Source: Ustulina deusta
Taxonomy: Eukaryota; Ascomycota; Sordariomycetes; Xylariales; Xylariaceae
Assembly (NCBI GenBank): GCA_023159155.1
Contig: JAJNNX010000063.1
Location: forward strand, 124,001 to 188,000
Length of the DNA: 64,000 nucleotides
Direction of reading: 5' to 3'
Both the position numbers and the translations under genes were made by a program. Shown here piece by piece: positions 1 to 12,896 of the stretch. Position 1 is the stretch's first letter. Each line of letters starts with the position of its first letter. The notes below the pieces were generated by a model. The model was not told the DNA's origin. It saw nothing but the letters and a program-made list of their open reading frames with translations, and searched no databases.

Positions 1-725
1 AGATGCACCCGTACTCTAGACTGAGTGGACATTGCCTGTGTGTTACCTATTATATTGTATTGTCAGTTGTAGATGAATGGGATGGAAGATAAACACTGTG
101 GTACTCACTGTATGTATCATGGGTACTTAGGTACTTATAGTATGTGGGTCTGATGTACCCTGCACTCTAGCCATTTGTGGCCGTGGTGGCTTATATTGTT
201 AGATTAGATAAGCTCCATGGATCGCGACTAGGTACCCTACCTAGGTAGATAAATTTACAGCCACCTAACAGGAAATCTCCAGGGTCTTAGATTCCACGTT
301 TCCAGGTGCCGCGCTGAAAATCCAGGCACATTCAAGTTGGCCTGGGTGAGTAAAACATATCTACCTAGGTAGATAGGCATTTTTCGTGGGTGTCACGTGC
401 CTTTAGGCCGTCTCAGGTCCTCTACGGCTACCTACTCTGATGACCGGGTTTACACTGGTGATCTGGCTTATACCCCTGTATCTAACAGATGTCCAGCCTC
501 TTCGATTTTCTGCTGTCCCATTCTGTCCTGTAATAGGGTCGGATTCTCCTAAACACTCACCCATGAAAGGTACCCAGCGACTTGTTTCGTGATAGAATCG
601 ATACAGGTTTGTCTTCTGGTCACATCAGTGATGGCTATCACTGTGTTGATACCAGCCACCTCTAACTCCTATGCAGCGCGGGTGCCTAAAATATGGCCCG
701 GGATCTCACACTTTCAATCCAATCA
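1..725. other. Intergenic, no gene recognised
   Basis: No coding sequence that I can support. The stretch holds two short palindromes built on CCTAGG (around 238-249 and 360-375, core TACCTAGGTA), a motif that recurs in other intergenic parts of this window. It would also contain the 3' flank of the F-box gene that ends at 726 on the minus strand. Confidence 0.5.
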
Positions 726-1739
726 TCATTCGTCCCGGGTAGCTGAAAGGAAGAACTCGAAGGCGATTTCTCGCCCCAAGATAGCGAGTTCGTCAATGTA
801 GACGCGCCCCTTGGAAGTTCTGAACAAGCATTCGAGACTCGACAAGTTCTCCCCGAAATGAGATAGGTCTCGGTTGCCCCCAAGGAGACTGCGAGGTATC
901 GGCCCGGAAAGACCTTGAGAGACCCAATACTCAAGACGGTCGTGTTGTAGCTCCTGCCGTATCACAAGCTCAACCGGTTCAAGCTCGTTCTCCCTTCGGC
1001 GTGGCGAGTCCTCAGTTCCGTATCCGGACCGTCTTGGGTGGACTGTGTCTGGTATTTTGATGTTGTGTTTGTCCGCGGTGCCTACGATGAGGTCGTAAAC
1101 CTGGCCCATGGTTAGGCCGCCGGGAGTGTCGAATGCCGCCTTCAGGACTGGCATGTGGACCGGAAGAACCCCCTGCTCAGATTCCCGCAATTCCCATCGG
1201 AGTTTGGTGATGGCGGGCTGGGCAAACTGCATGTTCCTCCATGATGCAGATGGTACTAGCCACCTGGAACGCCATGTATCGTCGTGTAGCCCTGTTTTAG
1301 TATAGAGGAGCTCCGTCGAGATCGGCACATCCCTCCAACCCGGATGATGAAAAAAACAGGGCATAAATCGCATGAGGAGAGGGTTTGATTCGTAGGTTTG
1401 TTCGTGTCGTGATTTATTTGCCCGTTTTCTCAACCACAAGTGTTTCTGAATAAAAGTCGATTGGTTTACATAGAAATACCAGTGCTTTGAAACCCTCTGC
1501 GCACTAAGTAGTATAGTCCACGGATCCAGTTCCAGCATGATTATGTCGAAGAGTTCAGGTATGCAGAAAACCTCTTGCCGGGCACGAATGGGCCCCGGCT
1601 CAGGCTCTAGCCGTTCGTTAGAAACATTGAGTTTTTTTATGGCGTGGAGTAGATGATTGGATACGCGTTCTATCCTTGTTAACGCACTGAATTTCCGCCG
1701 TCGCGTCATTGTGTCGCAATAGCCTGCTTGCTCTAACAT
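726..1739 (-). CDS. F-box domain protein, 337 aa
   Basis: Single-exon gene on the minus strand. Residues about 56-95 form an F-box: VFCIPELFDIIMLELDPW is followed by LLSAQRVSKHWYFYV, matching the fungal pattern of Pro-Glu-Leu, Leu-Asp and SAQRV-x-x-x-W. Downstream blocks such as NPLLMRFMPCFF and SWRNMQFAQPAI also recur in Pezizomycotina proteins of this type. F-box proteins usually bridge Skp1 and a substrate in an SCF ubiquitin ligase; the substrate-binding part has no recognisable repeats, so the target is unknown. The longest start is used; an alternative Met lies ten codons downstream at 1709. Its nearest neighbour is the lipase gene, also on the minus strand, about 1.4 kb away, so there is no sign of co-transcription. 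Confidence 0.82.
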   Translation of the reverse strand: MLEQAGYCDTMTRRRKFSALTRIERVSNHLLHAIKKLNVSNERLEPEPGPIRARQEVFCIPELFDIIMLELDPWTILLSAQRVSKHWYFYVNQSTFIQKHLWLRKRANKSRHEQTYESNPLLMRFMPCFFHHPGWRDVPISTELLYTKTGLHDDTWRSRWLVPSASWRNMQFAQPAITKLRWELRESEQGVLPVHMPVLKAAFDTPGGLTMGQVYDLIVGTADKHNIKIPDTVHPRRSGYGTEDSPRRRENELEPVELVIRQELQHDRLEYWVSQGLSGPIPRSLLGGNRDLSHFGENLSSLECLFRTSKGRVYIDELAILGREIAFEFFLSATRDE

Positions 1740-3115
1740 GCAACGACTCAGTCAGCGAGTTTAATATTGGCTTTAGAGACCAAATAATACTGATTCGTGA
1801 AGGCGTAATCTGGGTTGTGGGGGTATGTTGATATTTTAGGGTGTTGCCTAAGCTGATTGATTCAAGATTGCAGAAGGCTAATTCGGAGACTAAGCTGATT
1901 GAGTACCGTGCCCTATAGCGGCGCCATAGTGTTACTTCTATAAATATACAAATGCTGTTGTACGCGGGCTATCACAGAAGGCAAGGCTCCAGAATAAAGC
2001 TCAAGTCGTATAGAAATCTAGACAGATAGATGTGAAGAAGACAGGCGAAAACAAGCAAATGGCGCGTGAGCGCTCGAAAAGGTGTAGGTGCCCGGTTGCC
2101 AGGGGTGCGTGGCTTTAATTGCGTGTCGCACCCACACTACCAGCACCTGTGAGAACGTACGAGGGACACTCACTGCCTATTCACCGTTGTTTCCATGTTA
2201 ATTACTCCATTTCTTCTATAGCTTCTCTCGAACACCCAATTCTAGGGAAAACAAGTAGGTGAAGGTCAGTCTGTATGGGTGGCTAGGCCTGTGGCTCAGG
2301 TTGTGGCTGTTCTGTGTTCTTATCAAAAGTGGACTAGAGCCAATCAGAAGCGCCAGAATCGAATGTTCATGATTAGCCTATTTCGGAAGAAATAACCCGA
2401 TTCGACGTGCCTCGGCTCTCATCCTCTCGTATTCTGTACCAAGGCATCCCATTGCATTCTCTATTGCATTCCAGTTATTCCAACTTGAACGTTAGCTTTC
2501 TGCTAATCGTTCCTCGGGCGGAAACCTCCGGTCATATGAAATAAATTAAGTTCACTATCTTATATTTTTAAACACAATTTCTCGGTAGGCCTAAAGCGCC
2601 GAGGGCGAAAACAGAGCCACAGGCGGCTAATGGCGGGTATGGCGCTAAAGAACCAGAGTTTTAGGCGGCGCTGCTGGTCATTTGCATAATCCAGAGGCTT
2701 TACGACCAGATCTTGTCCGTCCCGGGTGGATCAAACTTAATACCGTGGGCCACAGATTCTTCTTGTTTTAGGACATTGAGTGTCAGGAATACGAATTTGG
2801 GAAGTGAGAGCCGGGAAAGAAAGCAATTCCATTCGCCGTCATCCACAGGTTTTCACTGAAACTCTGAAATCCTACAACATCTAGATGAGAGTAGTATGAA
2901 CATTACCCCCTCAACGGATCGTGGGGAATTAGAAGAGCAAGGTACCACAGCCGAAACAGCATCTCGATTTACCCACCGATATCGAAAAGTACCAGAAAAA
3001 GAGGTTCGCTACATGGTATCATGGAAGAAAGTCGCTGGAAACTCCCCCCTATGTCATGTTGGTCATGAAGTCATGAATCATACAATCTTCAGACATGAAG
3101 CGTATGCCGGGAGCG
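1740..3115. other. Intergenic, no gene recognised
   Basis: Upstream region of the F-box gene and 3' flank of the lipase gene. Only short open frames are present, without family resemblance or splice structure. No RNA gene or repeat array was recognised. Confidence 0.5.
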
Positions 3116-5019
3116 TCAATGGCCCTTGGCGGTGACTGCTCCCACGGCAAGTGCTTCAATCCGTGCTGCGTATAGCTTCATCATATGAGAGACAGGATCT
3201 CCCCAAATAACATCTCGAAGTTTCTCGTCACTCGCGACCTGCGCGACGACTCCTTCACTCAGGCGCTCCTCGATCGTCTTCGTGCGCTTCACCTTGGGAT
3301 GTGGGTTGCCAGACCTGAGCACCACGATCCGCCCTCCATTGCTCAGTGTGCTTGGCGGCACTCGCCATATAGGCCCCTGTGCTGTTGGACTGTCTCGTCC
3401 GGCCGACGAATTCGATTGTAGGGACTGATTGGACTTCGACGAGGACTTCGAAGTCTTGGACGCTGAAGCGGATTTTAACTTCTTTCCTTGCGGCTTATTG
3501 GGCTTCGGTGGGGGGTTTGCAGGCGGTCCAGGTAATGCCGTTTTTGTAGGCGTTGGGGCTGGAGCGGCCAATAGTTCGAGCAGGCTCTTCACGTACGCCT
3601 TGTCTGCCCTCGTTACGGGATCTCCTTCATTCACGAAACTATAGAAGAGCGACTTTCTAAGTTCATGCCTGTGTGGCGTCTGCAAGGGAAACAAGGACAC
3701 CGGCGGCGAACCGAATGTGATGCAGTGTATTCTTTTGAAACACCCTGTGAGGAGGTTGAGCTCAGACGAAGAAGCGTTGGATGTCGCGAGCATGTGCATG
3801 TAGAGGAGTGACGCGATAGCTCCGCCGGCAGAGTGACCCGTTATGAGAAGTGAATGAGAACAGCGTCCTGGGTCCTCTTCAAGAATTTGGCGTAGACGTG
3901 AAGCAACGGGGGCTACCATCTTCCTAGCAACTGACAGGAAGCCTGCATGGCAGAAATTCCTCGTGTCATCCAAAAATCCCGTTGGCGCCGTGGGCGCCGT
4001 ATTCAGGTTAACAGCCCAGTCCATAAAGGTCGCGGTTCCCCGTATAGCAAAAACGATGGTGCCCATGTGATCCATAGAAACTGACTTGATGACATGGCTC
4101 TTTGTGCCCGTTCTCCAGTCTGCCTCAACATAGGCATCTCGTTCTGGCCCTTGGGGTTTCTTGTATACCCTTTCTGAATACTGTGCGGCCAGGCAGAGAA
4201 GAGGGTAAGCCGCCATGAACCTGTTTTCGTCAGTACCTAAATACTGATGTTGAAATATCACTTAACTCACGTTCGGAAAGCAGGTAAATCTAAGGGTAAT
4301 CTCGAATTTGCATAGAGATCTACCTTCGCGAAATAGCCACCTGCTATAGTCGGCGTGGCTACTCCGCTGGCTTGACCTTTTGGCAGATCTTTACTCTTCT
4401 TCTTCCCTTGACCGCTTTTAGAGACGTCTGAATGATGCTTCGCAGTAGCCGACGACGACGATGAGGCATAGCTAGGTTGTTGATACATGAATAAGTCGTT
4501 CTCATTTCCTAGAAACTTGTCGCGATCAATCAAGGTCATCACGTCATCGAATTTAGACGATATCTGGTCATATAAAGCGGCACCTTGATTGATGAGTTGA
4601 GTGCCGTATGCGTGCCATCTTGGCAGTCCATCATCGACGATTTGGTTAACGACATCTGCTGGTAGTTGAATCAGGTCCGAGGTGGAGCCCACCTTCAGCT
4701 TGCTCGAGGCGCCTACGCTGTTGCTTGAATATACATTGGAAGAATGAGGGAGAGGCGGCGGAGGATTTAAGTAGTAATGTTGATTTACGATAATGGGAGG
4801 GTAATGTCGTGGATCCTGGCCACGACACGGGATCTGAGCGGGTGCACCACCCGGGCGGGAATTATTCCAACCGTAGGGCGGAGGTGGAGGTGGCAATAAC
4901 CCAGCGGTTGGAAATAGATTTGGAGGTAAGTTAGCATGGCGACCAGGTGGTTGTAACTTGGCGATGTGCTGAGAGTGTGATGAGGGTTGGGATTGTTTCT
5001 TCTTGCTGAAGAGACCCAT
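3116..5019 (-). CDS. Class 3 (alpha/beta hydrolase) lipase, 617 aa, two exons
   Basis: Exons are 5019-4271 and 4220-3116 on the minus strand, joined across a 50-nt intron with donor GTGAGT, branch TACTGAC and acceptor ACAG. The join keeps frame (FRT|FMAAYP). Residues 1 to about 230 are a Pro/Gln/Ser-rich low-complexity region without a signal peptide. The catalytic part starts near residue 250: FAIRGT as in class 3 lipases, the nucleophile elbow GHSAGG (Ser about 380), an Asp candidate in NEGDPVTRAD (about 450) and a His candidate in WGDPVSHMMKLY (about 595). A basic Pro/Ser/Lys-rich stretch separates the Asp and His. The family hydrolyses acylglycerols or phospholipids; the lack of a signal peptide points to an intracellular enzyme. 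The substrate cannot be told from sequence. Confidence 0.88.
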
Positions 5020-7221
5020 GGCGAAGAGGCACCGAACCTAACATGGAACATATGAGATTGGTCTGGTGGGTCTCACCACATCGATTCGCATTCTACTGCA
5101 TAGCTGGATACCTTTTCGAACTGGCTGATTAAGACGTATCACACGCGTTTGGGTTGTGGGTATATAAGTAATGTACTAAAGGGAAAGAACCCCCCCCAAA
5201 AATGCGGAATAAAATATCGAGAAGAATAAAGTGCAGATGGTTAAGCTGCACCATAAATCTGCTGCCTATCTACTAAAGCAGCTGGGTTTCACCCACCAAA
5301 AGCACTGCCTGCCTCCAATCGGTCGGCTTCTGCAGCACTGCCCCTGATTCACGATAGGCATATTCGACTATTGATTCGCTATAAACTATCAACTAAGCCA
5401 CAATATAGTTTTTAGGTGTGCGCCGGACTAGGGCAAATGCAGATAATTGGCGAACCACGAGCTGTAGATATATGGAGCTGCCGCCAACTGCAGGTGATAA
5501 TTAGAAAAGGTTGGCGGCGGCGACATCTTACTGGACCTGAATGATTAATATCAGTGCTTGTGATGGAACCCTCATTCCTCTTCGGGCGCTTACTTGCCTT
5601 GCATTTGGAGTCGGCCTTTCATTATCAATTCCCACCAGTGTTCGCGGCTAGGAAAGTTATATTTCTTATTACTAGTACATTCCTTCTCTCATTTGACAAG
5701 GATTCCGCCTACCCAGGCCTCATTATTTTGAAACACTGCGATCATTATCCCTAGGATTAATCAGGAAATCATAATAATTGGAGGGTATGTTTTCCCCACA
5801 AATAACCATTTATGATGGCCTCAGAATTGAAGCTCTATAAGAAAATCACTTGGCGCAGCGCTTGCGCTTAGGAAGCGCCATATGCCCATTCTAGTGCTAC
5901 CTGTATTATGGGTTTGTAGGGTGCATAATGACCAAATACATACAACAACATTGTCCAAATTTCCCAAAACTTGGGCCTGTATCAAAGGCTTTTGGTAGGA
6001 TTAGAACAGGGTGCGCCCCTAGTCTCATAGCAAGCCCGAACACCTGTCTTCCGCGCCCGTGAGATAAAACGGCTGTTCCAAATGAGCGCCAAACATCCAA
6101 GGAGCGGGGAATGAGCCGAAAATACTAGTACACTAGAAATGAACAGCATTGCTGCAGCTTGTATGGAAAAACAAATGTAGTATCACCCGCAGGCTGCGCA
6201 AATGGCTCTACTCGGTTTTCGAACCAGGTGGCACTAACCCCGCGAGGATACCGACGTCCGGATTCTAAGCATGCAAGAATCGGCCGGCAGGACAAGGGGG
6301 TTTTAGTCTCAAGAGCATCGAACTCAACAGTCTCAACTAGCAAACCAAATACACAAGTCAATTGCTGAAATACTGCTTTAGTGTCAAGAGGCGCTAGAGC
6401 TGTAGATTTTGTTTTCATCATCAATAAACAAAAGAAAGGAGCAAGTCTCGGGACCTTGCCTTGACTATAACTAGTCTTCATCCTCGCTAATCTCGATACT
6501 GCTCTACTACAGAGATCATCTTGTCCTTTCCTTGCTTCATTTCCTCGAGTGCAGTGGCTAGGGGATTAAGGTTGTGGCTTTTGTGCACTATGGACAATAA
6601 CTAGGAACACTTGTTTTATTGATTTAATACCTACATCGCATATTAAAAAGGCCTAGAAACTAAATGCAGTGAGGTAACGTTATATATAGCCACGCACTTA
6701 AAGACACAAAATAAGTAAATGAATATTGTTAGCTGTTTAACTTCATAAAGCAGTCCACGCGCAGGCCGTTAACCTGCGGTGTAATAACGCTACTTACCCT
6801 CTTTCGGCCCCACGAGCCACGAAGGGAGCATTTAGACTAGCTGTAAGCGAGGAGTGGGCACCCGGACTCTATATTCCGACGTATCCGAGTGTCTCGGGGA
6901 TTCTGATGTTAGGATGTTCTTTGAATACACCACTACTCAGTCGCATTCTAGGGAGAGAGAAACAAGGGATAATTCTTTTGTGAGCAAGTTCTAGCTCAAT
7001 CCTCATTGGTGAATTTGATACAGGCTGGTACTCAGTACTGCGGTCTAGGTCCAGGACACAGTGGGGTATCGGATGCCTACTTGTGAGTGAACGAACATGC
7101 TTCCCGTATCCTACCGCCATTGAATTTATGACCACATATCTATCTAGAGCTTCGCTATTTTGATTTTCCCATATACCACATAACTTTTATTAACCACAGC
7201 CATACCAAGTATACCTTCAAC
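5020..7221. other. Intergenic, no gene recognised
   Basis: Divergent promoter region between the lipase (-) and the glutathione transferase (+). A minus-strand open frame at 6125-6481 (118 aa) and others of 60-90 codons show no recognisable domain and are not called. The sequence is moderately AT-rich, without clear repeats. Confidence 0.45.
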
Positions 7222-8079
7222 ATGTCCGAGGCCCATTATGAGCTCATCTACTGGAATGTCATACCTGGGCGTGGTGAACACATTCGTCTCTGCTTCGTTG
7301 AAGCCGGCGCCTCCTACTCGGATACCGCCTTCCTCGAAGGCGGAATAGATACCTTGCACAGCTACACCAGTGATCAGAACACTGGCGACGAGCTCAACCC
7401 GCCACCATTCGCCGTTCCCATCCTGAAGCATAGTAACGTGGTTATTTCGCAGACGAGCAACATCCTCATGTATCTTGGACCAAAGCTAGGTCTCGCTGGA
7501 ACGAAGCCTGACGATATCTGGAGGATTAATGCGCTCGCATTGACTGCTCTTGATGGACTCTCTGACGAGGTCCACAACTGCCACCACCCAATCGCGATTG
7601 ACCTGTACTACGAAGAGCAGAAGGAGGAGTCCCTACGCCGTAGCAAGGACTGGGTCAAGAATCGGCTTCCTAAATTCCTTGGCTACTTTGAACGAGTCCT
7701 CTCCGGCAAGGCGAGCGGCGAAGGGCCTTGGCTGTACGGGGGTGTTTTGACTTGGGCTGACCTAGTCTTGTTCCAGGTAATACGTGCCACCCTTTTCATT
7801 TTCTCCTTCCCGTTTCACCACACGAGTTGACTTGATGCTTACTCTTACTTAATTACCAAGACTATTGATGGCACAAACTACGCTTTCAGCAAAGCCATGG
7901 TTGCCGCGAAGGAATCTGGTAAGTACGGTCGTGTCTTTCAGCTTTATGAAGCTGTCAAGGCTCGGCCTCGAATTGCGGAATACCTGGCAAGCGAGCGGCG
8001 CCAGAAATTTTCAGAGTACGGTATATATCGACACTATGAGGAGCTAGATGTAGAGCCTGAGGTGGAGTCGAAAAGTTAG
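7222..8079 (+). CDS. Glutathione S-transferase-like protein, 257 aa, two exons
   Basis: Exons are 7222-7776 and 7861-8079, separated by an 84-nt intron with donor GTAATA and acceptor CCAAG, phase 0 (VLFQ|TIDGTNYAF). The N-terminus, YELIYWNVIPGRGEHIRLCF, is the beta-alpha start of a thioredoxin-fold GST domain of the sigma/mu-like type, with an early Tyr that may be catalytic. PFAVPILKHSNVVISQTSNI contains the cis-Pro and the glutathione gamma-glutamyl-binding Gln-Thr-Ser. An all-helical C-terminal domain follows (WADLVLFQ, then ARPRIAEYLASERR). Fungal proteins of this group conjugate glutathione to electrophiles; the physiological substrate is unknown. It converges with the membrane-protein gene, whose end lies about 400 bp away. 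Confidence 0.88.
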
Positions 8080-8477
8080 GGTTGATGAAGATTCATTGAT
8101 GCGAAATCAGAATGTTGATCGCTGATAGACTAGCGATTCCCCTGTACGCTACAACGTGACCAGCACAATACACGACCCGAAGATACTCGATGATGCGACT
8201 ACATAGGGCGTGCTAGCTCGGTTCCAAGACTATTTGGTTGATTTGGCAGATGCTAAGAGAAGGGCTGACTACATTAGGGACCCGTTATTGTCTTTATCGG
8301 AACGGAGCAAAAATCCGTGCTCTTGAGAATTGCCCCATATTTAAGGAGGTAAGAAACTGTGAGCTGGTAGATTGCCTTCGTTTTTAACGATTAAGCTGAT
8401 CTGGGGGGTTAAGGGTTGGATGAATCACCGCATCAGCCAAGCCGATCGACTTCTGTTATACAACGTCATAGGTAAAA
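8080..8477. other. Convergent 3' spacer
   Basis: A stretch of 398 bp between the stop codons of the glutathione transferase (+) and the seven-helix membrane protein (-). No gene is seen; it should hold both polyadenylation regions. Confidence 0.5.
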
Positions 8478-9841
8478 CTAGCTTGACAGACCGTAATTCC
8501 TATTATTTGGACCGCGAGCAGCTCTGGATAACTCGACCTCTTTCACCACATGGATTTTTCCATAACACAAATCATCGTTGCCAGAAGCCGACTTCCTCGA
8601 CACGGCTGCTGCGACAGCTTGGGGTTGCAGCGGAGTCCCGGTCAGCATCGCGATTTCGATATCGGGGGAGATTTCGGTATCGGGCTCTGGGAATGATCGA
8701 CTGTGCGGCCACCAATTATGGGGGTTCTTAGACGACTCTGGCCGAGATAGTTTGTACGCATGCCTCCGGTAGCCGGACTCGTGCGAGGGATAACTTGCGG
8801 GTCGCCGCTGAGACGAGTGGAACAACATCGGGTAAATAGAAGGTATAGAACCACACATGATGATCAATAAGGCCTCGGTGCACAGCAAAAGGTATACGTA
8901 GAACAAGTCCCAGGTGAAGTCGCCTGAAGAGCCCCCTGACTGCTTCGCTATGTAGGCACTCTTGACTGCGGCCGCTACGCCGGTAAGAAGTGTGAGTCCG
9001 AGGCCGATGGTGAGAATTAATTTACGCCGTGTCGACATGCGCAGCCTCCAAACGATGAAAATGGGCAAAATGGAGAAGACAAAGTCGGCGAAGGCCTGCC
9101 AGACGGCCGTAAAGGTCGTGTATTGATTGAGGGTCCCTGCATCGAGGCACGTGGCGGTCGCCTGCAACGCAAAGTCCCAAATCGCGCGGGGGTCACGGCC
9201 ACACTGGAAGAGGCTGATGAAAATGTCGACAATGGAACTGACAGTTGTCACCACAATGACGGCCCATACAACCCATCTTTCACTCGACGACGCGGTGCTG
9301 ACGATGCGGAGAATTGTAGCCCCAATGGCAATCTTGCCCAACGCCGTGCACACGATGCTGATATACAAGATGATATAGCTTATTTCAAGCTGAAGAGATA
9401 TCTCTTGTATCGTGAGATACACCTGATGCCTCATTCCGCCGCTTGCCTGAGCGGCAAATTGGACTACCGACTTCGTCAGCTATCTGGGAATTGGGGGATG
9501 TAGGCGCACCCCAGGATGTCGTCTTCAGGGGCATCGGGGGTCGGGGGTCGGGTCAAAGCAGCAAACTTGAGGACTCACCGGCTACTGCACTTGCAAGGAA
9601 AAACAACTGGAGTATGTTAGTATCAGTGGGTTCGAAAAACTGATGGCAAAGCCGATGAAATGTCAAAACTCCAGCGTACCCATGAACCAGCCATCAAGAC
9701 ATCGTCGAGGCCAAGACTGCGCTTCTGGTGTCTGGCCGCCAAGCGGAGGAAGATAAAGAGGGTAGCTACTGAGAACTCGGTCCATAATATCGCCTCCAGT
9801 GCTGCTGCACGACTCTCATTTGGAGGGAGCGGTGCCGACAT
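8478..9841 (-). CDS. Rhodopsin-fold (PTH11/SAT4-like) integral membrane protein, 391 aa
   Basis: Three exons on the minus strand: 9841-9680, 9606-9579 and 9463-8478. Introns are 73 nt (GTACGC donor, TACTAAC branch, CCAG acceptor) and 115 nt (GTGAGT donor, TAG acceptor). The joined frame reads LMAGSW|LFFLASAVA-V|QFAAQASGGMRHQ. Seven hydrophobic segments can be placed at about 16-35, 50-64, 92-111, 127-149, 182-203, 211-232 and 250-277, followed by a basic, Ser-rich cytosolic tail of about 110 residues. SLGLDD after TM1, LGKIAIGATILRI and the Trp-rich region before TM5 are typical of the fungal rhodopsin-domain family related to PTH11 receptors. No N-terminal CFEM domain is present. Ligand and role are unknown; a plasma-membrane sensor is the usual suggestion. 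Confidence 0.85.
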
Positions 9842-12800
9842 TGACGTTGAATTGGTTCAGCTGGCCAGTTGGTTTTCCTTCAGAAAGGCCGACGAAGTTT
9901 GCTTAAACTTCACTTCCCTCGGAAACGGCACCTCAGCATCATGTTTTAAATCTCTGGAATAATCCGCCATACACTTTTTTCGACCTGACACACGCGTGTT
10001 GCTATGCTCCATGGTCCTGATAAGGGTGTAAGCGATGACTGTTATACCATCGCTATCGTGACCCTCTCTGCATTTGACAAGATTTAGTGATAAGATGTGT
10101 TACCTATAATGAGCCCCTCTAATGGCAAGGGATGAACCAACAATTCCTTCCCCAATTTACACATGAGGATATGCTGTTGATACACGATGTGGAGAGCGCT
10201 TGGCAAGGATAGTCCCAATCAGAATCTCTAAATGATCAAGGAAGGTAGCAGCAGCCAGTATCACCACTGTAACCAAATGTCCCTGGGTATCTGCCGTGGA
10301 TTTAGAATCCACCTGTCAAACATAAGGGGTATATAATTAGTTAGTATATTGGCTAAATAAGTATGTAACAATAGACCTATATTACTATGTAGGAATACTA
10401 CGCCCTCTATACAAATTTGCTAGGGATACACATTACTTCAACATAGCAAAAACATTAATCAATTACTACCTATACAACTAACTATACACTATCGCTTATA
10501 TTTACCTTCCGGATTGACTAGTCCTCCGCGTCTTTGCAGGAGATAAGGTTATCACAGATTACTCTTCCACTCTCTGTCCCCCGCATTGGGGGTTGAAAAA
10601 ATTGCTGGGGACTGCAGATCCCGACTCTATTGAACCCCAAACCCTTACGGGGCCTGTAATTTTATGGTAGCGGAGTCGAGGCCTGCATAGTAAGCATCCG
10701 ACTGTCTACACGTATGGTCGGATATGGATTTTGATAGTGAGTTGGAGCTGGCTGGTTGTGCTCAGATAGAGCTCGGTCTGAATTGCCGAAAGCTCTCGAG
10801 CTTGGCTGTGGGAACCCTGGTATTCTTTGACGAGACCTACAGAGTCCTAGGGGTGGTCCTGCCTCCGATCTCAGGTCCGTACCTAATGCCTAGCGTTATG
10901 TTGTGCTCATCATCGCTGCCACGATGCCTCCACCAATTCATCCGGCTTTTCTCACTTTCCGTACTTGCGCAGGTCAACGCGGTGGGTATCACGATAGTCC
11001 ACTAATTGCGTCCGGATCCTGCACTGCTTCCTCACGATCCTGTCTGGGAGAGGCTGGGTCTCAGCCTCTACCCACTTGTACAATAGGTGGGAAAACCTGC
11101 GTCGACGTTGGGGAGCATGCACTGCAGATAGACCCGATGAAACCCTGTCTATTCGGTACCATCTCACCGGCACCGTCTCACCCCCGTGACCATATCTCAC
11201 AAGCGATGGCTAGAGATCCTCCCGCGACAGGTCCGGAGGCATAAGTCGCGCGGAATAGTAGAGTTGATCTGTTGAAGGAAGTGAACCGATGCACTCTCCA
11301 GATGGGATCTAATAGTAGTGTATTTAGTTGATCTAGGGAGTAAGTTGTATATTAGTCAATATATGGTTCCTTACACATAACATAACTAGATCTATAAAGA
11401 AGACGTATTAAAGGCACACTTGGTCAGTGTGCATACAAATGATAAACACCTCATATATTATTTGCATTTCAAACCCAAAATGAAAATTTAGTCAAAAAGT
11501 TGATTTTGGGCGCTCATGCGTTGATCTTATCATCTTGCCGTACATTTTGGACCTCCTAGGATCTTGCAATTAGCCACATAGAACTATCAATTAAACAAAA
11601 TGCAGGAACATGCTTGGAGCTCTAAGCTCTTTCACAGCGTCAGAGAATTACTACTTGTCGCCTACTTTCAACAGCAGAATCTTCTTTATCACTAATTTCA
11701 TGAAGCGAGACATTGCTATGTAGATGATAGGTAGCTTAGGTATTGAGATGTCCCGAGTCTGGGGTAATATCAAGAATATTAATATCTGTTGATTAAAATG
11801 CACTCTTCCAATTGTAGTGCATGTCAATTTGGACCGGACGTTATTATCATGTCATTATTGTCCTGCTAATTGAGTGGTAAAGAGATAGATGGTCTATGAT
11901 GATGACGAGCTAAGCACTCGAGCTCTAGGTAGATTGAAGATCAAAATTCATGGGATATTCTAAACAGCATGGCAATACTATTGTTATGCTCAATTTTTGT
12001 GTCTTAGGGTTTCCGTGGTCAAGGTATATCATGAATACCCACACAGAATGTGTCAAGAAGGAGTCTGTTGCTTTCAAGCCTGCACAAAATCCTCCGCTTT
12101 CTACAACATCCGTCGGCAGTACAACACTGACAAACCTATAGTTGTAGCGCTAACATTTCCTTTTTAATTCCGCCTAATTCTATTTAGAATTGACAAGTCT
12201 AAGTGCTATGATGCTGAATGATCCTGTCCTTCGCCACAAACTGGTGTGTGGCGAGCGTTACATAGGTAGGTAGGCAAAGCAAAACCCCAAATGCGGGGTT
12301 TCATACATCTTCGGTTCTCAAGCCCATTACTACTGAACGTATAGTTTTAAGGCAATAGCCCAAGCCTACCTTCCAGTAGTGGAATCAACCTTTGGAAATA
12401 GTGTTTCCAGAACAATGCCCTCATTCGTGTTGTGCAACACGTTTGTCCGTCTTGTTTGTATTTCCTCTCTCTCAGAAAATAGCATAAATAATAATAGAAA
12501 GGGAAATAAAGAGGATTTCAAAGGGGTGGTTTACTGCAATGGAGTTTCGTTTTTAGCCCTAAGGTCGAGTACGTTTTTGTACATACAAAATTCACACTTG
12601 GGAAGAGGACTGCTGACTCATTGTGGCAGTGCTCGCCTGTAGTAGCGTATATATGTAGCCGAGACTAAGTGCTTAAGTGGGTTAGGTACAATCTGCACAG
12701 CCTTCGGGAGGGAGCGCAACTTGAAGCTCTGCGCTCTCTTTCAGCTCTCCAGCTTCCCCAAAACCAATCTCGGGATAGCACAAGTCATCAACATGGTAGA

Positions 12801-12896
12801 GAGTTTCGGCGGCTCTGTAACCTGTAATTGCACTTGTACTGAAGACGACTGGCATCAATATTGCTGGCCAGAATCGGCCCCGTGTTTGAGTCTAAC
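9842..12896. other. Gene-poor interval, no gene supported
   Basis: About 3 kb without a supportable gene. Overlapping open frames at 10724-11244 (up to 113 codons) have no family resemblance and no splice logic. 10300-10520 is AT-rich and may be a decayed repeat, and 10664-10683 contains TGGTAGCGGAG, which resembles a retroelement primer-binding site, but I could not find paired LTRs. 12697-12896 should hold the promoter of the NACHT gene. Confidence 0.4.

Noticed and set aside
6125..6481. Minus-strand open frame of 118 codons.
   Set aside because: No domain, signal peptide or splice structure; composition looks non-coding.
10315..11400. Possible decayed LTR element with a primer-binding-site-like TGGTAGCGGAG at about 10664.
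   Set aside because: No second LTR, no CA terminus next to the motif and no gag/pol resemblance in the frames at 10724-11244.
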